From Prevotellaceae bacterium (lineage in GTDB: Bacteria; Bacteroidota; Bacteroidia; Bacteroidales; Bacteroidaceae), in the NCBI GenBank assembly GCA_030531085.1, contig JAUNOM010000028.1:1-33024 (forward strand): a stretch of 33,024 bases of DNA. Reading direction: 5' to 3'. A program made the translations under genes and the position numbers. Positions 15,958-22,477 of the stretch are shown here, piece by piece (positions within the stretch are counted from its first letter, which is position 1; each line of letters opens with the position of its first letter). A model generated the notes under the pieces. The model made no database searches, was not told where the DNA came from, and was given only the letters and a program-made list of their open reading frames with translations.

Positions 15958-18768
15958 TTACTTCTTGTTCGGCTTGCGTGTGAACTTGTATGTCATGCTG
16001 AACATTACATATCTCGGAATGTTGTTATACCATGTCTCTATGCGGCTCTGCGCGTTCACGCTGTACCGTCTGGAGTTCAGTTTCTGCAGTATGTCGTATG
16101 CCTGCAGCTTGGCAATCAGTGAGCCTTTGAAGAACGGCCGTGTCAGCTGTGCGTTCCATACCAGCTCGTTGGTGTTCATGTCCGCGTCATATCCGCGCCT
16201 GCTGTACATATTCATGTCCGTCGCCACGGTGAGTTTCACCACTGGTATGGTGTAAGTCACGTTGCCGCCATACTGTATGTCGCACACATCCATGTTCCTT
16301 ACTATGTCCAGACGGCCCCTGGTGTGCTTTGATGTGACCTTTCCTATAAGCCCGGCCGACAGGTCTCCCACCTTGTATGTCAGCTTCAGCCGTCCTTGCA
16401 GGTTCACATTGTCCACGTGTGAGAGTGGGGACTCGTCCACATCCATGTTCGTTGCGGTGGCGAAGTCAACGCTGTGCTGCAGCTCCGCCATGCCATACAG
16501 GTCTATGCGCAGTCTCTTCTTGGCGTCCAGCGGGCGCTGCCATCCGCTGTTCAGCCTCGCGCTCCAGTTGCCGTCCACGTTGTCCTGACGGTAGGTGTAC
16601 ACTCCCGTGACGTTGTTGAATGATGTCCGCGTTCCAATCTGGTTGTACCGCGCGTCGCCGTTGACCCCTATGTACACGCTACTGCCAAGCGAGTCGTTCT
16701 TGAAGGTTATGCGTCCGCTCAGGTAGTGCGTCGTGTTGGGCTTCAGGTCCGGGTTACTGATGGTGACATATAGTGGGTCCGAGTCGTCGCGTACAGGCAT
16801 CAGCGACTCAAATTCGGGGTGGTTGACCCTTAAGTTGTAGTTGAACTCAACGGGCCGCGATGTCTTTCCCCTGGTACGGAACCATACTGACGGCGTGAAC
16901 TCATTCGTCGAGCGCCGTGCCACGGTGTCAAGGCGTGCGCGTGCATAGCTCATCCGCTCCTCGTTCCTTTGGTATGGCAGGGAAATGTTAAGTGACATCT
17001 TCTCCGTTCGCTTCTGTAGGCTTATCGAAGCCCTGTAGCCTCTCTGCAATTTGTTGTAGGATATGCTGTTGTTTATATCCTTTGCGCTCATCATCTCGTC
17101 GAAAGTGGACGGCAGCCACCCCAGTTTGTCGTAATCAGCATCAGGTAACAGCTCCAGATTGAATCTGTTTGTGTGCCGGCTGTCATATATCTGGCCGTAT
17201 TTTATCTCCGGTATCAGCATCATATTGTCAGGAAGTTGCAGGACATAGTATACTGATGGCGACAAATGGTAATTCCTGTCGTAACTGTCGTTGAAGCGGT
17301 TTCGGGTGTCAGTGGTGCCTGTGCTTGCATAATGTGTGCGGCTGTTGTCGAAGTTCTCGCTGGGTTTGGTCAGCCTGTACGACATATCCATGCCCACTCC
17401 CAGAAAGTCCGCATCGTTAATCTTTACAAACCACGACATATAGTTGAAGGTGTTCAGTGACTTGCTCATCGACCTTCCGATGGCCTCGTTCATGTACGTC
17501 TGCGCCATGTCGCTGTATGTGGAGTCCTTTGAGGCTGTCCTCCTGTTGTTCCTGTCGTAGCTTGTGCTGTTATATATATTGAACCTTATCTTCTCCACAG
17601 TGACGCTCGTGTTGGCGTTCATGCTGTATGTGTCCGTATTTGACAGACTCATGGAGTTGCTGAATATGCTTCCGTTGCTGCCGAAGGTCTCCTTTGCCGT
17701 CCGGGCCTCATATCTTGAGTCGTTCCAGGCGAACCTTACGTTAGAGTTCACCTGCACATTCTTGTTCTTGTCCTCCGCGTTTATGTTCAGACCCGTCTGC
17801 TTTATGGTGCTTATTCCACTGAAGGCCTTCTTCGGATCCCACTCGCCGTCAGAGCCGGGAGTGCGGTTCTCGTTCACGTTGTTGGCGTTGCCGTATACCG
17901 ACACTCTCGTATGGTCGTCATAGTACATTCCGAAAGCCTTCGCCATCCATCTCTCCTCCGTTCCCATACCGGCCTCCGCGTTGGCTATGTAGCCTCTGGC
18001 ATACTCCCGTTTCAACGATACGTCCATCACATATTCCTTCTCTTCCAGCTCCTTCCCAAGCAGTTCGTTCTTCTTCGTGTCCTTATAGTACACCTTCAGG
18101 TCCTTGACGGTGAAGTAGGGCAGGTTCTCCAGTACCACCTTCGTGTCGCCCTTGAAGAAGTCGTTGCCGTTGATTGTCAGCATATCAATCTTCTTTCCGT
18201 TGATGTATATGTCCCCGTTGTCCTTCAGTTCCGCTCCCGGCAGCTGGCGTATCAGCGCGTCGAGGCTCGAACCTTCAGGCAGTTTGAAGGCTGCCGCATC
18301 GTAAACGATGGTGTCTCCGCGGTAGGCTATCTGCACCCTTGTGCCCTTTACCACCACGCCTTCAAGGTCCACGTCCTTGTAAACGTCCTCATCCTTCTTG
18401 CGCTTCATCAGTATCTTGTCCAGTTGAATGAAGTTATTGCGCCCTATTTTCTTCACCTCCACGTCGGTGTACTTGTCCTCGTATCCGCTGGCGGTGGTCT
18501 TTACTATGTAGGTCTGCACCACCGCGGGCACTTTCATGTTGAAATACGAGTAGCGCCAGCGGTCCGACACGTCGCAAGTAACGGTATCTATCACCGTGGA
18601 GTCCTGGTTCATCACTGTCACAAAGGCCTTTACGTTCGTCTTTGTGAAGGAGTCGTACACTTCACCGTAGAGTGTAAGCTCCCTTTTCTTGCCCTTCTTC
18701 TCCGTCTCTGGGGCGGCGATTGCCACGCCGGCGATGAGGGCAAGAATCATAATAAATATATGTCTCAT
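15958..18768 (-). CDS. large outer membrane beta-barrel protein (TonB-receptor-like, PF14905 type)
   Basis: 936 residues. A signal peptide (cleavage near A-I-A-A, residue 19) is followed by a carboxypeptidase-regulatory-like beta domain (about 30-120). A plug-like segment comes next (V-V-V-K-G-T-R, then G-D-T-I-V-Y-D-A-A-A-F and G-D-I-Y-I-N-G-K-K-I). The rest is a long barrel rich in aromatic beta strands, ending with S-M-T-Y-K-F and a basic tail. No clear TonB box is seen, so it may be a barrel of the Outer-membrane-beta-barrel-3 type rather than a classical TonB receptor; the ligand is unknown. It is last in the PadR-PspC operon, 13 bases after the small PspC gene. Confidence 0.88.
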   Translation of the reverse strand: MRHIFIMILALIAGVAIAAPETEKKGKKRELTLYGEVYDSFTKTNVKAFVTVMNQDSTVIDTVTCDVSDRWRYSYFNMKVPAVVQTYIVKTTASGYEDKYTDVEVKKIGRNNFIQLDKILMKRKKDEDVYKDVDLEGVVVKGTRVQIAYRGDTIVYDAAAFKLPEGSSLDALIRQLPGAELKDNGDIYINGKKIDMLTINGNDFFKGDTKVVLENLPYFTVKDLKVYYKDTKKNELLGKELEEKEYVMDVSLKREYARGYIANAEAGMGTEERWMAKAFGMYYDDHTRVSVYGNANNVNENRTPGSDGEWDPKKAFSGISTIKQTGLNINAEDKNKNVQVNSNVRFAWNDSRYEARTAKETFGSNGSIFSNSMSLSNTDTYSMNANTSVTVEKIRFNIYNSTSYDRNNRRTASKDSTYSDMAQTYMNEAIGRSMSKSLNTFNYMSWFVKINDADFLGVGMDMSYRLTKPSENFDNSRTHYASTGTTDTRNRFNDSYDRNYHLSPSVYYVLQLPDNMMLIPEIKYGQIYDSRHTNRFNLELLPDADYDKLGWLPSTFDEMMSAKDINNSISYNKLQRGYRASISLQKRTEKMSLNISLPYQRNEERMSYARARLDTVARRSTNEFTPSVWFRTRGKTSRPVEFNYNLRVNHPEFESLMPVRDDSDPLYVTISNPDLKPNTTHYLSGRITFKNDSLGSSVYIGVNGDARYNQIGTRTSFNNVTGVYTYRQDNVDGNWSARLNSGWQRPLDAKKRLRIDLYGMAELQHSVDFATATNMDVDESPLSHVDNVNLQGRLKLTYKVGDLSAGLIGKVTSKHTRGRLDIVRNMDVCDIQYGGNVTYTIPVVKLTVATDMNMYSRRGYDADMNTNELVWNAQLTRPFFKGSLIAKLQAYDILQKLNSRRYSVNAQSRIETWYNNIPRYVMFSMTYKFTRKPNKK

Positions 18769-18781
18769 TGATTGTTTGTTT

Positions 18782-18970
18782 TTATTTGTTAGGTGGAATG
18801 ATAATGGCGAGCAGTATGTACAGCACTATTCCCGTCAGCATGAACGAGAACAGCGTCACGCATACCCACAATACTCTGATCAGAGTGGGGTCTACCTCGA
18901 AGTATTCCGCTATGCCTGCGCACACGCCGCACAACTTCTTGTCTTTTGAAAGCAATAGTCTTTTTTCCAT
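18782..18970 (-). CDS. small PspC domain protein
   Basis: 62 residues consisting of one PspC domain: K-K-L-C-G-V-C-A-G-I-A-E-Y-F as the N-terminal helix, V-D-P-T-L-I-R-V-L-W-V as the linker, and a hydrophobic segment ending L-L-A-I-I-I-P. PspC proteins sit in the inner membrane and respond to envelope stress in proteobacteria; in Bacteroidota the role is inferred. It lies 73 bases after the large PspC gene and 13 bases before the outer-membrane barrel gene. Confidence 0.93.
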   Translation of the reverse strand: MEKRLLLSKDKKLCGVCAGIAEYFEVDPTLIRVLWVCVTLFSFMLTGIVLYILLAIIIPPNK

Positions 18971-19043
18971 TTTTAAGTCCTTTACTTAGGTTATAGTCGT
19001 ATGTTATTGTTCTAATCTCTGTGGCATCGGGGCGTATAGCACC

Positions 19044-20297
19044 TCAATGCTCACTGTAGCCGACGGTGTCAACTGCTGTCGAGTCTCCATTCTGGGGGGG
19101 GACATTTCTGCCATTGCCCATCTGTTGCATCTCGTCCATGCTGTTCCGCATATCCATCATCTCCTCATGGAACCTGTGTTCCGCCCTCTCCATGTTCATG
19201 GCAAGGCTGATACACGAGAAGATAAGCACGGCAAGGCTTGCTATCCACATTATGGCCGCTACCAGAATGCCGCTGTTGGTGATGCTCCTGCCGCTGCCTT
19301 TCAGCTGTCTGTAGATGCAATATGTCGGTATTCCTATCAGAAGCAGGGCGGAGATGATAATCATGACATTGATGGCCGGGGCGGCTTCGAATCCTTCTAT
19401 CATCCATTCATGCCCGTCTTCCGCAAGGACGGGGAACACAGAGCCCACCGCTCCCATGAAGATTGTGGATATGAAGAGCACCGCCATGATGCACAGTCCT
19501 ACAACAGCGACGAACGGCAGCACCAGTATCAGGAGCATACCCTTCAGCAACAGCGACAGGCATCCGCCGTTTCTCCTGCCGCCCTGCGGCTCTGTACCGG
19601 CCGACTCACTGTCCGCCTCCTTTATTATCTCATTGGTTATGTTCTCGTGGTTCACGTCCTGCCCCTTCATCCGCAGCCAGTCCTCGGGGGCGGTGGGCAT
19701 AGGTACCAAGGCCCACAGCACGGCATAGACTATCAGTGTGAAGAATGTGATGGTCGGGAAAAGGCTGTTCCCGATGAACATGGGCAGGAACACCAGGGCT
19801 ATTATTGCCAGTCTCCACGCCAGAGGGCTGCCACTCTCCGTGAACCGTGCCACTCCCGAGCACACGCCGCCTATGATCTTGTCGTTAGGGTCACGGTACA
19901 GGTAGCGCCCCTTCATCCTTTCCAGCATATTGCGCAGGTAGGTGAAGATGTCACTGCTCTTCTTCCCGTCCGCCTCTCCGGCATTTTCGTCGTCCACGCT
20001 GTCCGTGTCCGCGGCGCTGTTACTGTCGTCTGCCGTGTCGTTTATCTCGTCCGGCTTACCTATCTTCTCTATAATCTCCTTTATTGTCTCTATGTTTATG
20101 GCCTCGGTGCCGCTTTCCTTCTTCTGCCATAGCAGCTCCGCCACCCGGTGCTCTATGTCATCGGCTATCTCCTCGCCGCCCTCCATGGTGCGGAAGTAGT
20201 TCCTCATGCTGTCCATGTAACGCTTCAGCAGTTCGTATGCGTCCTCGTCAATGGCGTATAGTGAGCCTAACAGATTGATGGTGATGTTCTTCTTCAT
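19044..20297 (-). CDS. PspC domain-containing membrane protein
   Basis: 417 residues. Residues 1-95 are a soluble N-terminal region (M-K-K-N-I-T-I-N-L-L-G, then helices with V-A-E-L-L-W-Q-K-K) that typically precedes PspC in Bacteroidota. An acidic linker follows, then a PspC domain from about 135 (D-K-I-I-G-G-V-C-S-G-V-A-R-F) with its membrane helices, and three more hydrophobic segments (about 235-275, 295-315, 340-365). The C-terminal tail includes P-P-Q-N encoded by a run of eight C on the coding strand (19101-19094). It starts 18 bases after the PadR gene, suggesting that PadR controls it. Confidence 0.9.
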   Translation of the reverse strand: MKKNITINLLGSLYAIDEDAYELLKRYMDSMRNYFRTMEGGEEIADDIEHRVAELLWQKKESGTEAINIETIKEIIEKIGKPDEINDTADDSNSAADTDSVDDENAGEADGKKSSDIFTYLRNMLERMKGRYLYRDPNDKIIGGVCSGVARFTESGSPLAWRLAIIALVFLPMFIGNSLFPTITFFTLIVYAVLWALVPMPTAPEDWLRMKGQDVNHENITNEIIKEADSESAGTEPQGGRRNGGCLSLLLKGMLLILVLPFVAVVGLCIMAVLFISTIFMGAVGSVFPVLAEDGHEWMIEGFEAAPAINVMIIISALLLIGIPTYCIYRQLKGSGRSITNSGILVAAIMWIASLAVLIFSCISLAMNMERAEHRFHEEMMDMRNSMDEMQQMGNGRNVPPQNGDSTAVDTVGYSEH

Positions 20298-20315
20298 GTC
20301 TTTTGTATATTGTTT

Positions 20316-20666
20316 TTAGGTGTTTGGGTTAGTGTCATTGTCTGTAGTGGTAAGTACGCTGACCGTGTGTGCAAGCTCATTCCACGCCTTGTCCAGCTCT
20401 GTCAGGAACTCCTCGCCGCTTTCTGTCAGCACATAGTACTTTCTTGGCGGTCCCATTGTTGACTCCTGCCAGTCGTAAGACAGCAGTCCGTCGTTCTTCA
20501 GGCGCGTCAGCAGCGGATAGAGAGTGCCCTCCACCACTATCAGCCTGGCATCCTTCAGCTGTTGTATGATATCAGCAGCGTATGAAGACTGTCTGCGCAG
20601 CAACAGCAGGATGCAGTATTCCAGCATCCCCTTTCTCATTTGAGATTTAGCGTTGTCTATGTTCAT
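20316..20666 (-). CDS. PadR family transcriptional regulator
   Basis: 116 residues from the ATG at 20666. It has the winged-helix pattern of short PadR proteins: M-R-K-G-M-L-E-Y-C-I-L-L-L-L, Y-A-A-D-I-I-Q-Q-L, V-E-G-T-L-Y-P-L-L-T-R-L-K-N-D-G-L-L and the wing P-P-R-K-Y-Y-V-L-T-E-S-G. PadR proteins are usually repressors of the operon they lead. A frame open to 20726 would run through the promoter, so the shorter start is used. It is the first gene of PadR - PspC - PspC - barrel and probably regulates this envelope operon, including itself. Confidence 0.92.
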   Translation of the reverse strand: MNIDNAKSQMRKGMLEYCILLLLRRQSSYAADIIQQLKDARLIVVEGTLYPLLTRLKNDGLLSYDWQESTMGPPRKYYVLTESGEEFLTELDKAWNELAHTVSVLTTTDNDTNPNT

Positions 20667-20695
20667 AGCTCTGTCGTATTGTTGTTTTCCTGGTG

Positions 20696-20726
20696 CAAAG
20701 GTATATATAAAAATAGAACCTTGCAA
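20696..20726 (-). promoter_or_regulatory. promoter of the PadR-PspC operon
   Basis: On the minus strand TTG (20726-20724) and TACCTTTG (20703-20696) are exactly 20 bases apart, a full match to the phylum consensus. The transcript would start near 20690, giving a leader of about 24 bases. A PadR operator is expected here, but no clear dyad is visible. Confidence 0.87.
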
Positions 20727-20796
20727 TACAAAGTACTATTTTTATGCTTTAATTTAGTATTTGTTAACAGATTGCGCGCCAATATGCCAAATAACA

Positions 20797-20838
20797 GACT
20801 GTAAGTAAAACGCCCTTTTTGCTTACAGTCCGCTTTTT
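20797..20838 (+). terminator. terminator-like hairpin with no upstream gene
   Basis: A 14-base stem (20797-20810 with 20817-20830, one G-T pair) is followed by CGC and a run of six T. No plus-strand gene ends before it, so it may be the end of an unannotated short RNA or a leftover of a lost gene. Confidence 0.6.
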
Positions 20839-20966
20839 TCCATCCCCAGGAGAATCGTTTATTTGAAAATTATCTTACAACGGACGCGTACTGCGCATTC
20901 TCCGTGATTTCTGGTAACATTCTGATATTCTTTGTGTTAGTGCTTTGTGTGCCTTTGGGAGTATGA

Positions 20967-21013
20967 AAAATCCCCTGAAAAAGGCCGCCTTTACGCCGTT
21001 TTCAGGGGATTTT
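20967..21013. terminator. perfect 15-base inverted repeat, terminator-like
   Basis: The arms 20967-20981 and 20999-21013 (AAAATCCCCTGAAAA and its complement) are perfect, with a 17-base loop. A-runs on one side and T-runs on the other would allow termination in both directions, but no gene ends here. Confidence 0.6.
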
Positions 21014-21280
21014 ACGCTGTAATCAGATAGAGATTGCACTGCAATAACTATCAAATCACCGGGTAATAGCTATCATATTACAAGGTAATCACTATCAAAT
21101 AGCGGCGGAAGTCATACTTTTCGCCTTATCATAGTGCTGTAAACAGGTTCCATCCTCTCTAAAACGCAAGGTGAGGATGACACTTCCAAAAACACAGACT
21201 GTAAGCAAAATGGCTGTTTTAGTTACGATTTGTAAGTTGTATGCTTTTGCTTTTCTTGCAGGAAAGGCGGTGAGTCCACA

Positions 21281-21490
21281 CTATGTCCGCCTGGTATCAA
21301 TTTCTGTCAGATACCAACTCAATTCGGGACGCAGTGTGTCCCGAATTGGGAAGCAGCAGTAGAATTGGCATATCCTGCGTAGTTCCCGCTCGCCAAAGCC
21401 CTTTCCGAAATCGTATGTCAGGCGTTTGGAAAGTTCCTTTGTCAGATATTTACCGTAGTTCGCGCGTTGTTTTGCGTCCAGCGAGAGCCT
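21281..21490 (-). pseudogene. remnant of a DUF1016 (YhcG-type) nuclease gene
   Basis: Reading the minus strand from 21490 gives 69 sense codons, then TAG at 21283-21281. The text includes Q-R-A-N-Y-G-K-Y-L-T-K-E-L-S-K-R-L, F-G-K-G-F-G-E-R-E-L-R and R-I-C-Q-F-Y-C-C-F-P. This is the conserved end of the DUF1016 N-terminal domain; compare R-A-E-Y-G-K-R-V-I-E-Q, F-G-K-G-Y-S-E-T-T-L-R and R-L-F-Y-Q-T-F-P in the intact gene at 22478. The start is missing (TGA directly upstream) and the nuclease domain is absent apart from an L-S-W-Y beginning. A palindrome (21320-21348) sits at the same linker position as those in the intact gene. Confidence 0.85.
21320..21348. repeat. palindromic element in the DUF1016 remnant
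   Basis: Perfect 11-base arms (21320-21330 and 21338-21348, CAATTCGGGAC and its complement) flank a seven-base centre. On the minus strand it encodes P-I-R-D-T-L-R-P-E-L, just after the F-Y-C-C-F-P end of the N-terminal domain. A second, weaker hairpin (21292-21298 with 21310-21316) adjoins it. Confidence 0.88.
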
Positions 21491-21566
21491 TCATATTATA
21501 TTCATTGCCTGTGAGGTTGCAAAACATCATGATAAAAAATCACGGAATGCGTGTTATTGCTCATAA

Positions 21567-21626
21567 GATAAAGTCCATACCCTGCGGAAATCTCAATGGA
21601 GAATGGCGCAGGGTGTGGACTTTGTC
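21567..21626 (-). terminator. long hairpin downstream of ndk
   Basis: Twenty bases (21567-21586) pair with 21607-21626 with only two G-T type changes, and the loop holds a further four-base stem. It lies 40 bases after the ndk stop, and the minus strand continues with a T-rich stretch, so it is probably the ndk terminator. Confidence 0.75.
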
Positions 21627-21665
21627 TGTCGTATGGGAATGCTGTTTCCGTGGCCCTCCGGTGGG

Positions 21666-22139
21666 TCAGAACTCGTCATCGGCGTAGAACACCTCGAAGA
21701 GCTGCCGTGGGAAGTCGAATATCTCCTCGTCCTTGAAGAAGCGCTTCAGCTCTATTGCGGCGTTCTCCGGTGAGTCGCTGGCATGAACGATATTCTCCTG
21801 ATAGCTCATGCTGTACATTCCGCGTATGGTTCCGGGCACGCATGAGGTGCGTCCGTTGGTTGGTCCCGTGATGGTGCGCACCACCTCGACCGCGCTGACG
21901 CCCTCAAGGCATACGGCAACAACAGGTGTTACCATCATGGAGTCCTTCACCCTCTGGAAGAAAGGCTTGCCGGAGAGGTGTGAGTAGTGTTCGGACAGCA
22001 CCTCGTCTGTAAGCTGCATCATCTTCAGACCTACTATCCTGAGTCCCTTTTTCTCAAAGATTGATAGGATTTCACCTATAAGGTTGCGCTTTACGGTGCA
22101 TGGCTTAAGGAGTACCAGTGTCTTTTCTGTCTGTTTCAT
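21666..22139 (-). CDS. ndk: nucleoside diphosphate kinase
   Basis: 157 residues from the ATG at 22139, a little longer than many bacterial Ndk proteins. The enzyme moves the gamma phosphate from NTPs to NDPs through a phosphohistidine. Visible motifs are T-L-V-L-L-K-P at the start, G-P-T-N-G-R-T near residue 93 (nucleotide binding) and the active site N-I-V-H119-A-S-D-S-P-E-N-A. The common lysine-proline-asparagine/aspartate triad reads K-P-C here. A longer frame to 22205 runs through the promoter region and is rejected. The gene is a core gene lying between two DUF1016-type loci. Confidence 0.95.
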   Translation of the reverse strand: MKQTEKTLVLLKPCTVKRNLIGEILSIFEKKGLRIVGLKMMQLTDEVLSEHYSHLSGKPFFQRVKDSMMVTPVVAVCLEGVSAVEVVRTITGPTNGRTSCVPGTIRGMYSMSYQENIVHASDSPENAAIELKRFFKDEEIFDFPRQLFEVFYADDEF

Positions 22140-22177
22140 AGTGTTACGTTTTTGGTTAGTGAATATGTGTATGTGTG

Positions 22178-22185
22178 CAAAGGTA
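22178..22185 (-). promoter_or_regulatory. promoter element of ndk
   Basis: TACCTTTG on the minus strand (22185-22178) lies 39 bases upstream of the ndk ATG. No TTG is found at the expected distance, so only the -7 element is supported. Confidence 0.55.
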
Positions 22186-22187
22186 AG

Positions 22188-22231
22188 TATAATTTCCGAG
22201 ACCACCGCATATTTTATCCTTTAATTTATTA
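22188..22231. repeat. repeat A, left copy
   Basis: This 44-base segment (starting TATAATTTCCGAGAC) recurs at 23721-23763 with about four differences. It lies just upstream of the ndk promoter and joins repeat B directly. Confidence 0.88.
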
Positions 22232-22276
22232 CAAAAATACTTGTGGAGTTGGTAAAAAAGTATTAACTTTGCTGCG
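22231..22276 (+). repeat. repeat B, left copy, containing a promoter
   Basis: The 46 bases here match 24836-24883 with few changes, the last 35 or so almost perfectly. The segment contains a complete promoter, listed separately. Confidence 0.9.
22241..22271 (+). promoter_or_regulatory. promoter of the DUF1016 nuclease gene
   Basis: TTG (22241-22243), 20 bases, TAACTTTG (22264-22271): a full consensus. The transcript would start near 22278, leaving an unusually long leader of about 200 bases before the ATG at 22478. Confidence 0.85.
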
Positions 22277-22337
22277 ATTCCTATTGAGAGTTTATTGACT
22301 CTACAAGATAAAAAACATGGTACTCGATGATTTTTAC

Positions 22338-22388
22338 ACAGCCGTTGTATTCCGTATGCTTATGTAATGTCCATAAGAATAGGGCTGT
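22338..22388 (+). promoter_or_regulatory. nested hairpin in the DUF1016 leader
   Basis: ACAGCC (22338-22343) pairs with GGCTGT (22383-22388), and inside it CTTATG (22359-22364) pairs with CATAAG (22372-22377). A short T run follows. It may be an attenuator-like leader structure; the short stems make this uncertain. Confidence 0.4.
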
Positions 22389-22477
22389 TTAGGATAAGTA
22401 ATATTACAAAATGTGTTTTTTTGCGACTAATAATGATATATCGTAATACGCTAATTTAAAGTACGTTTCAGAAGTAT

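Larger units (their letters stand above)
20727..21280. other. intergenic region with hairpins and repeat motifs
   Basis: No gene is seen. Two strong hairpins lie at 20797-20830 and 20967-21013. A set of related words (AACTATCAAAT, AGCTATCATAT, CACTATCAAAT) spans 21021-21105; its first part matches 5371-5404. The word ACAGACTGTAAG occurs at 20794-20805 and again near 21194. Short plus-strand reading frames here have no recognisable protein content. Confidence 0.6.

Noticed and set aside
17911-18771. Long plus-strand frame of 286 codons
   Set aside because: It lies entirely antisense to the well-supported outer-membrane barrel gene and shows no domain.
19047-20132. Long plus-strand frame of 361 codons
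   Set aside because: Antisense to the large PspC gene; His/Tyr/Gln-rich text typical of a mirror frame.
21171-21362. Plus-strand reading frame of 63 codons
   Set aside because: It overlaps the DUF1016 remnant and its palindrome, has no recognisable protein features and lacks a promoter.
21283-21687. Plus-strand reading frame of 134 codons
   Set aside because: It is antisense to the DUF1016 remnant, whose minus-strand text matches a known domain, and it also runs into ndk on the other strand.
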